From positions 1-5,222 of the forward strand of contig CAMFZO010000116.1 of NCBI GenBank assembly GCA_946006895.1: 5,222 nucleotides of DNA, written 5' to 3'. Shown here in pieces: positions 1 to 5,017 of the stretch. The translations under genes and the position numbers were made by a program. This DNA comes from an uncultured Clostridia bacterium. Its GTDB lineage: Bacteria > Bacillota > Clostridia > Oscillospirales > Oscillospiraceae. Position 1 is the stretch's first letter; each line of letters starts with the position of its first letter. Below the pieces are notes generated by a model. The model did not search any database, was not told the DNA's origin, and saw only the letters and a program-made list of their open reading frames with translations.

Positions 1-727
1 AGGCCATTTCCATGTCCAACTGGTAGAATTCACCGGGGCTGCGGTCGCCGCGGGCGTCCTCGTCGCGGAAGCAGGGAGCGATCTGGAAGTAGCGGTCAAA
101 GCCGGAGGTCATGAGCAGCTGCTTGAACTGCTGCGGCGCCTGCGGCAGAGCGTAGAATTTTCCGGGGTGCTTGCGGGCGGGGACCAGGTAGTCACGGGCG
201 CCCTCGGGGGAGGAGACGGTCAAAATCGGCGTGGTGATCTCCAGGAAACCGTGCTCCGTCATGGCCTGGCGCAGGGCGGCGACCACGTTGCAGCGAAGGA
301 CGATGTTGGCCTTGACCGCCGGATTGCGCAGGTCGAGATACCGGTATTTCAGACGGACCGCCTCGTCGGCGTCACGGCTGCGGTTGATTTCAAAGGGCAG
401 CTCGTTGTAGCGGCAGCGGCCCAGAATGTCGATTTTTTCCGGGACGACCTCGATCTCGCCGGTGGCCAGCTTGGGATTCTTACTGGCCCGTTCGCGGACA
501 AGGCCGGTGATGGAGATGGTGGACTCCTTGTTGATGGATTTGACGATCTTCATCATCTCTTCGCTCTCGATGACAAGCTGTGTTGTTCCGTAGAAGTCCC
601 GCAGGACGACGAAAGCCAGGCTTGCGCCAACTTCACGGACGTTCTCCATCCAACCTGCCAGGGTGACGGTTTTGCCTGCGTCGGACAGACGCAGCTCACC
701 GCAGTTGTGGGTTCTGGATTGTGTCAT
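1..727 (-). CDS. aspS: Aspartate--tRNA ligase (AspRS), N-terminal part, cut by window edge
   Basis: Class II aminoacyl-tRNA synthetase that attaches aspartate to tRNA-Asp in the cytoplasm. The 242 codons visible are the N-terminal part of a protein usually near 590 residues; the rest lies beyond the left edge. Residues about 1-110 form the OB-fold anticodon-binding domain (VTLAGWMENV at 21-30). The catalytic domain then begins: RLKYRYLDLR at 125-134, motif 1 with P167, the SSPEGARDYLV flipping loop at 172-182, the aspartate-binding PQAPQQFKQ at 195-203, and motif 2 FRDEDARGDRSPGEFYQLD at 220-238. The start is ATG at 727, preceded by AGAGGG (735-740) with 7 nt spacing. It is the fourth visible gene of the dapA-dapB-hisS-aspS run, 42 nt after hisS. 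Motif 2 has the 'SPGEFYQLD' form, not the 'RQPEFTQID' form of E. coli and B. subtilis. The OB-fold loop at 27-36 is also unusual, so I cannot tell from sequence whether it also charges tRNA-Asn. Confidence 0.97.
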   Translation of the reverse strand, partial: MTQSRTHNCGELRLSDAGKTVTLAGWMENVREVGASLAFVVLRDFYGTTQLVIESEEMMKIVKSINKESTISITGLVRERASKNPKLATGEIEVVPEKIDILGRCRYNELPFEINRSRDADEAVRLKYRYLDLRNPAVKANIVLRCNVVAALRQAMTEHGFLEITTPILTVSSPEGARDYLVPARKHPGKFYALPQAPQQFKQLLMTSGFDRYFQIAPCFRDEDARGDRSPGEFYQLDMEMA

Positions 728-755
728 GGTATTTCCCTCTTTTTGAATTTGTTGG

Positions 756-768
756 GACGCAATGCGTC
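756..768 (-). repeat. Small inverted repeat in the hisS-aspS spacer
   Basis: GACGCAATGCGTC has 6-nt arms (756-761 and 763-768) around one central base. In the transcript it could form a 5-bp hairpin with a 3-nt loop just after the hisS stop codon. No T-tract follows on the minus strand, so it is not an intrinsic terminator. It may be a minor mRNA structure or chance. Confidence 0.3.
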
Positions 769-769
769 A

Positions 770-2131
770 TTACATTGTTTCTCGAATGACCGAGCCGGTC
801 TGCAGGGCGGCCACGCCCTTTTGCATGAGCGCGATGGCCTCGGCAGGCGGCAGGCTGACCTGTTCGCCGGTGCGCAGATCCTTCACGGAGCAGAGACCAC
901 GGGCGATTTCGTCCTCACCGAGGAAAACCGCGTAGGGGATGCCCAGCTTGTCCGCATAGGACAGCTTTGCCTTGAATTTCTTCTGCTCGGCGTAGATCTG
1001 GGTACGGATGCCCGTGCCACGAAGCTGGGTAGCCAGTCGGACGGCGGCGGAAAAGTCCTCCGTCATGGGCAGCAGCAGGCAGTCGGCAGGCGCGGTGGGC
1101 AGGTCGGGATTGAGCATCTGCTGCTCGCCCAAAACATAGAACAGCCGCGTCAGGCCAATGGAAATGCCCACACCGGGAAGCTGGCGGTCCGTGTAGTATT
1201 CGGCCAGATTGTCGTAGCGCCCGCCGGAGCAGACGGAGCCGATCTCCGGATGGTCCAACAGCGTGGTCTCATAGACCGTGCCGGTGTAATAATCCAGACC
1301 CCGGGCGATGGTCAGGTCTACGGCGAAGTTCTCCTCGGGAACGCCGAAAGCGCTCAAATGCTTTGTTACTGCGGTCAGCTCCTCCAGACCCAGATCGAAA
1401 AGCTCATTTTTACCGCGCCAGGTCACTAGTCTGGACAGGACCTCCGCGTTGGATCCGGTGATGGAGATGAACTGCAGAATCTCATCCGCCTGGGCCTCCG
1501 TCAGACCGTTGTCCTCCAGCAGGATGGTGCGGACCTTATCCGCGCCGATCTTGTCCAGCTTGTCCACGGTGCGCATGATGTCGGCGGAGCGGTCGCTCAG
1601 GTCCAGCATGGCGTAGAAACCGTTAAGGAGCTTGCGGTTGTTGACGCGGATGACAAAGCGGGTCAGGCCGAAGCGCCTGAAAATGGTGTAGATGATGGAC
1701 GGGATCTCCGCCTCATTCAGAATGTCCAGCTTGCCGTCGCCGATGATGTCGATGTCCGCCTGGTAAAACTCGCGGAAGCGGCCTCTCTGGGCCCGTTCGC
1801 CGCGGTAGACCTTGCCGATCTGGTAGCGGCGGAAGGGGAAGGCCAGCTCACCCGCGTGGAGGGCGACGTATTTTGCCAGGGGAACAGTCAGGTCAAAACG
1901 CAGGGCAAGGTCGCTGTCGCCCTTTTGAAAGCGGTAGATCTGTTTTTCCGTTTCGCCGCCGCCCTTGGCAAGCAGAATTTCCGCCGACTCGACGGCGGGG
2001 GTGTCTAGCGGCGTGAAGCCGTAGAGCGCATAGGTCTCGCGCAGAATCTCCATCATCCGCTCCAACTGCATCTGCGGCGCAGGCAGCAGCTCCATGAAGC
2101 CGGACAGAGTGCGCGGTCTCAGCTTTTCCAT
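770..2131 (-). CDS. hisS: Histidine--tRNA ligase (HisRS), eukaryote/archaea-like subtype
   Basis: Class II synthetase that attaches histidine to tRNA-His in the cytoplasm; 453 residues, slightly longer than the usual 420-430. Motif 1 spans about 13-47, with P45. Motif 2 is at about 103-131 (YQIGKVYRGERAQRGRFREF, R110 and E112). The HisRS-specific signatures are clear: RGLDYY at 277-282 (HisA) and CSGGRYDNL at 301-309 (HisB). Motif 3 is GVGISIGLTRLF at 320-331, with R329. The anticodon-binding domain covers about 348-436, followed by a short tail. The histidine-binding strand reads LRFDLTVP (77-84) where typical bacterial HisRS has LRPEGT; this is the form known from eukaryotic and archaeal enzymes and some bacteria. 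R113 and Q115 match the motif 2 loop residues linked to G-1 recognition in E. coli. The ATG at 2131 follows AAGAGGA by 8 nt. It lies 13 nt after dapB and 42 nt before aspS, so it is co-transcribed with both. Confidence 0.98.
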   Translation of the reverse strand: MEKLRPRTLSGFMELLPAPQMQLERMMEILRETYALYGFTPLDTPAVESAEILLAKGGGETEKQIYRFQKGDSDLALRFDLTVPLAKYVALHAGELAFPFRRYQIGKVYRGERAQRGRFREFYQADIDIIGDGKLDILNEAEIPSIIYTIFRRFGLTRFVIRVNNRKLLNGFYAMLDLSDRSADIMRTVDKLDKIGADKVRTILLEDNGLTEAQADEILQFISITGSNAEVLSRLVTWRGKNELFDLGLEELTAVTKHLSAFGVPEENFAVDLTIARGLDYYTGTVYETTLLDHPEIGSVCSGGRYDNLAEYYTDRQLPGVGISIGLTRLFYVLGEQQMLNPDLPTAPADCLLLPMTEDFSAAVRLATQLRGTGIRTQIYAEQKKFKAKLSYADKLGIPYAVFLGEDEIARGLCSVKDLRTGEQVSLPPAEAIALMQKGVAALQTGSVIRETM

Positions 2132-2139
2132 ATATGATG

Positions 2140-2146
2140 TCCTCTT
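2140..2146 (-). promoter_or_regulatory. hisS ribosome binding site overlapping the dapB stop
   Basis: AAGAGGA on the minus strand lies 8 nt before the hisS ATG. Its first two bases are the last two of the dapB TAA stop (2145-2147), so ribosomes finishing dapB sit directly on the hisS start region. This fixes the hisS start and suggests translational coupling. Confidence 0.85.
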
Positions 2147-2852
2147 AAAAAATCAATTCTTCCAGGGTGTAGAATCCGGCGGGCTTGTCCGCCAGAGCCT
2201 CGGCGGCACGGACTGCGCCTGCGGCAAACACCCGGCGGCTCTGGGCCTTGTGGGTAAATTCCAGACACTCGTCCTCGCCGAAGAAGCTGACGGTGTGTTC
2301 TCCGGCGACGGTACCGCCGCGGAGGGAGAACACGCCGATTTCATTTTCCTTGCGCTTGCCGCACATACCCTCGCGCCCGTGGACCACCAGAGCGGTGCCG
2401 TCCGGGTCAATGGCCTGCAAAAGCTGCTTGGCCGTGCCGCTGGGCGCGTCCACCTTTTGGTTGTGGTGCAGCTCGACGATCTCCTTGTCCCAGTCGCGCA
2501 GCACCGGGGCGTACTCCCGCAGCAGCTTCTTCAGCACGGCAACGCCGGTGGAATAGTTGGCCGTCCAGATAATGGGGACCTCTTTGGAGAGGTCCCGCAG
2601 GACGTCAAAATCCGGCTCTGTCAGACCGGTGGTGCCGGAGAGCAGAGGGGTTTTGGTGCGGCGGATGTAGGCCGCCAGCGCCTTTTGCGCGCCGACGCCG
2701 GAAAAGTCGATGCACACGTCGGCTTTCGGCGCGGTTTCATAATTTTCCGGGCAGTCGATGTCGGCGTGGCCGATGACGCTCCAGCCCCTAGCGACGGCAA
2801 ACTCCTGGATCATGTGGCCCATTTTGCCGTAGCCGCTGAGAAAAATATTCAT
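2145..2852 (-). CDS. dapB: 4-hydroxy-tetrahydrodipicolinate reductase (DapB)
   Basis: Cytoplasmic NAD(P)H-dependent reductase that turns the DapA product into tetrahydrodipicolinate, on the route to diaminopimelate and lysine. The 235 residues begin with the Rossmann motif GYGKMG at 7-12. An acidic end to strand 2 (HADID, 29-33) would contact the cofactor ribose. IDFS is at 48-51 and GTTG at 73-76. The catalytic signature ELHHNQKVDAPSGTA at 127-141 holds H129, H130 and K133, matching the E. coli HHxxK triad. GGTVAGEHTVSF (179-190) and LEFTHKAQSRRVFAAGAVRA (197-216) complete the C-terminal domain. It is short for the family (E. coli has 273), mostly through loss of the stretch after strand 2; no essential motif is missing. 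The start is ATG at 2852, which overlaps the dapA stop as ATGA and follows GGAGGAGA. The frame is open further upstream, but that part is dapA read in another frame. Confidence 0.97.
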   Translation of the reverse strand: MNIFLSGYGKMGHMIQEFAVARGWSVIGHADIDCPENYETAPKADVCIDFSGVGAQKALAAYIRRTKTPLLSGTTGLTEPDFDVLRDLSKEVPIIWTANYSTGVAVLKKLLREYAPVLRDWDKEIVELHHNQKVDAPSGTAKQLLQAIDPDGTALVVHGREGMCGKRKENEIGVFSLRGGTVAGEHTVSFFGEDECLEFTHKAQSRRVFAAGAVRAAEALADKPAGFYTLEELIF

Positions 2853-3748
2853 TCGATCTCCTCCGTTACGGGAAGACCCGCCTCCCGCATGATCTTCGCC
2901 AGCTTTTTGCGGTTTTCCGGGGCCATGGGGTACATGGGCATCCGGTAGCAGCCGGCCTTCAGGCCCATGAGATTCATGGCCTCCTTGACGGGAATGGGGT
3001 TGACCTCCATAAACAGGGCGTTGATCAGGTCCAGATACTTTAGCTGTGCCGCAACAGCCTGTTCCCGGCGGCCCTCCAGCCAATCCGTGACCATGTCGTG
3101 GGTCTCGCGGGGCATGATGTTGGCCCAGACGGAAATCACACCGCAGGCACCGACAGACAGCAGAGGAATGGTGATGTCGTCGTTGCCGCAGTACATGAAG
3201 AAATCATCGCTGAGGTAGCGGGCGATCTTCATGGCGTAGGACATATCGCCGCTGGCCTCCTTGATGGCCATGACGTTGGGATGGACCGACAGACGGCGCA
3301 CGACCTCGGGGGAGATTTTGCAGCCCGTGCGTCCTGGCACGTTGTAGAGGATGATGGGAGCGACGTCAGCGTCGGCGGACATCATGAAGTGGCGGTACAT
3401 ACCTTCCTCATTGGTCTTGACATAGTAAGGGCTGATGCACAGAAGCGCCTGGGCGCCGATCTTGGTGTAGACCTCGCTTTTATGCTCTTGCATGGAGCTG
3501 GAGTTGGAGCCGGAGCCTGCGATAACGGGCAGACGACCGTTGACCTGGTCAACGACGGCCTCAAAGGTCTTGATGTCCTCCTCCAGTGTCGTGGAAGCGG
3601 TCTCACCGGTGGTGCCGAGGGCTAAAATCGCGTCCGTTTTGTTTTCCACGTGCCAGTCGACCAGCTCCCGCAGACGAACCACGTCTACAGAGCCGTCGGC
3701 ATTAAAGGGCGTAACGAGCGCAACGATAGAGCCTGTGATCTTCTTCAT
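2849..3748 (-). CDS. dapA: 4-hydroxy-tetrahydrodipicolinate synthase (DapA)
   Basis: Cytoplasmic class I aldolase-type lyase of the (beta/alpha)8 barrel DapA/NanA family. It condenses pyruvate with aspartate semialdehyde, the first committed step to diaminopimelate and lysine. The 299 residues match the usual length of about 290-300. Key residues are in place: GTTGE at 45-49 (T46, T47), PYY at 107-109 (Y109), YNVPGRT at 135-141 (Y135 proton relay, R140 binding the substrate carboxylate) and AIKEASGD at 161-168 with Schiff-base lysine K163. The YNVPGRT plus IKEASGD pair, and the dapB neighbour, favour DapA over sialate or KDG aldolases. The residues that bind feedback lysine in E. coli (H53, H56, E84) align with L55, D58 and M86, so lysine inhibition looks unlikely (inference). 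The ATG at 3748 follows AGGAGGG (3755-3761) by 6 nt. It is the first gene of the operon and overlaps dapB by 4 nt. Confidence 0.97.
   Translation of the reverse strand: MKKITGSIVALVTPFNADGSVDVVRLRELVDWHVENKTDAILALGTTGETASTTLEEDIKTFEAVVDQVNGRLPVIAGSGSNSSSMQEHKSEVYTKIGAQALLCISPYYVKTNEEGMYRHFMMSADADVAPIILYNVPGRTGCKISPEVVRRLSVHPNVMAIKEASGDMSYAMKIARYLSDDFFMYCGNDDITIPLLSVGACGVISVWANIMPRETHDMVTDWLEGRREQAVAAQLKYLDLINALFMEVNPIPVKEAMNLMGLKAGCYRMPMYPMAPENRKKLAKIMREAGLPVTEEIE
2857..2864 (-). promoter_or_regulatory. dapB ribosome binding site inside the dapA 3' end
   Basis: GGAGGAGA on the minus strand encodes part of the last residues of DapA (TEEIE) and also serves as the ribosome binding site of dapB. 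The GGAGG core is 7 nt from the ATG at 2852. This decides the dapB start against a longer frame reaching 3083. Confidence 0.88.
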
Positions 3749-3787
3749 AAAAAACCCTCCTGATCATTTTGACTTTCATGCAACTGA

Positions 3788-3816
3788 ATCATACCATTTT
3801 ATGTTGGGAAAAGCAA
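3788..3816 (-). promoter_or_regulatory. Promoter of the dapA-dapB-hisS-aspS operon
   Basis: On the minus strand the -35 box is TTGCTT (3811-3816), followed by a 17-nt spacer and the -10 box TATGAT (3788-3793). The bases TGG before the -10 box make it an extended -10. This is a strong housekeeping-sigma match in the only gap between the fba terminator and dapA. The predicted start is near 3781, giving a leader of about 33 nt, too short for a lysine riboswitch or T-box. Confidence 0.82.
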
Positions 3817-3890
3817 GAAGTTTTCACTTTTCGGCTGCCGGCAGAGAATATTTTTCCACTGCGCTATGGTGCGCCGCATCCCTGCCGCCG

Positions 3891-3926
3891 AAAAAAAGCG
3901 CCGAAGGCCAGAGCCTTCAGCGCTTT
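3891..3926 (-). terminator. Intrinsic terminator after fba
   Basis: On the minus strand, 14-nt arms (3926-3913 and 3908-3895) enclose a 4-nt loop and run into seven T residues (3897-3891). One pair, 3902/3919, is a G.U wobble when read from the minus strand but an A/C mismatch from the plus strand. A T-tract follows only on the minus side, so it acts leftward. The stem begins 8 nt after the fba stop and separates fba from the dap operon. Confidence 0.95.
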
Positions 3927-3934
3927 GATGACGA

Positions 3935-4873
3935 TTAAGCCTTGCCGTTGCAGCCGAGCACGTCGATGAGCTTGTGCTTGACCATGGCCTTGATGTTCTC
4001 ACGGGCGGGCTTGAGGTACTGGCGCGGGTCGAAATGATCCGGATGCTCCGCAAAATACTTGCGGATGGTGCCGGTCATGGCAAGACGCAGGTCGGAGTCG
4101 ATGTTGATCTTGCAGACCGCCATGCGCGCAGCCTCGCGAAGCTGTTCCTCGGGAACGCCGATGGCGCCGGGCATTGCACCGCCGTAGGCGTTGATCATTT
4201 CCACAAATTCCTGCGGCACGGAGGAAGAGCCGTGGAGCACGATGGGGAAACCGGGCAGACGCTTTTCCACTTCCTTCAGGATGTCGAAGCGGAGCTGGGG
4301 CTTGGTGCCGGGCTTGAACTTATATGCGCCGTGGCTGGTGCCGATGGCGATGGCCAGGGAGTCGCAGCCGGTGCGGGTGACGAATTCTTCCACTTCCTCG
4401 GGACGGGTGTAGGAGGAAGCCTCGGCGGAGACGTTGACCTCGTCCTCGATGCCGGCCAGGGTGCCCAGCTCGGCCTCGACCACGACGCCGTGGTCATGGG
4501 CATACTCGACGACGCGCTTTGCCAGCTTGACGTTCTCGTCAAAGGGCAGGCTGGAGCCGTCGATCATGACGGAGGTGAAGCCGCCGTCGATGCAGCTCTT
4601 GCAGGTCTCGAAATCGGGACCATGGTCCAGGTGCAGCGCGATGGGAATATCGGGATTCTCAATGACTGCCGCTTCCACCAGCTTGGTCAGATAGGTGTGG
4701 TTGGCGTAGGCACGGGCACCCTTGGACACCTGCAGGATGACGGGAGATCTGGTCTCGGCACAGGCTTCGGTGATGCCCTGCACGATCTCCATGTTGTTGA
4801 CGTTGAAAGCGCCGATGGCGTAGCCGCCCTCATAGGCCTTCTTGAACATCTCGGTTGTAGTTACCAGAGGCAT
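3935..4873 (-). CDS. fba: Class II fructose-1,6-bisphosphate aldolase
   Basis: Metal-dependent (usually zinc) aldolase that splits fructose-1,6-bisphosphate into dihydroxyacetone phosphate and glyceraldehyde-3-phosphate, and runs the reverse in gluconeogenesis; cytoplasmic. The 312 residues fit the roughly 285-310 of Gram-positive class II enzymes. GAFNVNNME is at 21-29. LHLDHG at 80-85 gives catalytic D83 and metal ligand H84. VEAELGTLAG at 132-141 holds the second-metal acidic residue E135. IGTSHGAYKF at 177-186 (H181) and VLHGSSSV at 212-219 (H214) supply the other two metal ligands. KINIDSDLR at 255-263 is the phosphate/substrate segment. GatY/KbaY tagatose-bisphosphate aldolases are close relatives; the single-gene context with no tagatose or galactitol genes favours Fba. 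The start is ATG at 4873, seven nt after AAAGGAGA. It has its own promoter and terminator, so it appears monocistronic, as expected for a highly expressed glycolytic gene. Confidence 0.95.
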   Translation of the reverse strand: MPLVTTTEMFKKAYEGGYAIGAFNVNNMEIVQGITEACAETRSPVILQVSKGARAYANHTYLTKLVEAAVIENPDIPIALHLDHGPDFETCKSCIDGGFTSVMIDGSSLPFDENVKLAKRVVEYAHDHGVVVEAELGTLAGIEDEVNVSAEASSYTRPEEVEEFVTRTGCDSLAIAIGTSHGAYKFKPGTKPQLRFDILKEVEKRLPGFPIVLHGSSSVPQEFVEMINAYGGAMPGAIGVPEEQLREAARMAVCKINIDSDLRLAMTGTIRKYFAEHPDHFDPRQYLKPARENIKAMVKHKLIDVLGCNGKA

Positions 4874-4880
4874 AGCAAAA

Positions 4881-4888
4881 TCTCCTTT
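4881..4888 (-). promoter_or_regulatory. fba ribosome binding site, decides the start
   Basis: AAAGGAGA on the minus strand lies 7 nt before the ATG at 4873. The frame stays open upstream to a TTG at 4903, but this site would then fall inside the coding region. The family N-terminus (MPLVTTTEMF) also matches the ATG at 4873. Confidence 0.9.
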
Positions 4889-4930
4889 GTCTTTGAAATT
4901 CAACGCCCTAAATAGCCATACTTTCCGGTT

Positions 4931-4945
4931 CTGCCCGACGGGCAG
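4931..4945 (-). other. GC hairpin in the fba leader
   Basis: CTGCCCGTCGGGCAG on the minus strand forms a 6-bp all-Watson-Crick stem with a GUC loop, in the middle of the roughly 110-nt fba 5' untranslated region. No T-run follows it on the minus strand, so it is not a terminator. It may stabilise the mRNA 5' region or be incidental. Confidence 0.45.
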
Positions 4946-4966
4946 GAGAAAAATGGCGATGATTCA

Positions 4967-4997
4967 GGTATAATGGTTGCTTGGCAATCATTATACC
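4967..4997. repeat. 31-bp near-perfect palindrome over the fba start site (candidate operator)
   Basis: The left arm GGTATAATGGTTGC (4967-4980) and right arm GCAATCATTATACC (4984-4997) are reverse complements except at one base, around a TTG centre (4981-4983). The palindrome covers the fba -10 box and the predicted start (about 4983), roughly from -14 to +17. This is where a repressor operator is often found. The structure is seen directly; the regulator and the function are inferred. Confidence 0.6.
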
Positions 4998-5017
4998 ATA
5001 AAAAATGAGGATTGCAA
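4990..5017 (-). promoter_or_regulatory. Promoter of fba
   Basis: On the minus strand, the -35 box TTGCAA (5012-5017), a 16-nt spacer and a consensus -10 box TATAAT (4990-4995) preceded by TGG (extended -10). The predicted start near 4983 gives a 110-nt leader. The perfect -10 suits a strongly expressed glycolytic gene. Confidence 0.85.

Noticed and set aside
167..1429. A 420-codon open frame on the plus strand
   Set aside because: It lies antisense to aspS and hisS, whose motifs are unmistakable. The product shows no family signature and arises from GC-biased third codon positions.
2094..2948. A 284-codon open frame on the plus strand
   Set aside because: It is antisense to dapB and the ends of hisS and dapA, with no recognisable domain; a shadow frame.
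2853..3083. N-terminal extension of dapB to an upstream start
   Set aside because: The extra 77 codons are dapA read in another frame. The Rossmann motif needs the start at 2852, where a ribosome binding site fits.
3098..3625. A 175-codon open frame on the plus strand
   Set aside because: It is antisense to dapA with low-complexity, shadow-like composition.
3835..3844. CTGCCGGCAG palindrome upstream of the dapA -35 box
   Set aside because: Ten GC-rich bases of self-complementarity is common by chance here, and it does not overlap the core promoter.
4874..4903. TTG start for fba at 4903
   Set aside because: It would place the strong AAAGGAGA site inside the coding region and add ten residues absent from the family N-terminus.
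3974..4915. A 313-codon open frame on the plus strand
   Set aside because: It is antisense to fba; glycine/alanine/leucine/aspartate-rich composition typical of reverse-strand reading of a GC-rich gene.
4969..4974. Plus-strand TATAAT as a promoter facing right
   Set aside because: No -35-like hexamer lies 16-18 nt upstream (GAGAAA region), no TG extension is present, and no gene follows on that strand. It is better explained as an arm of the palindrome.
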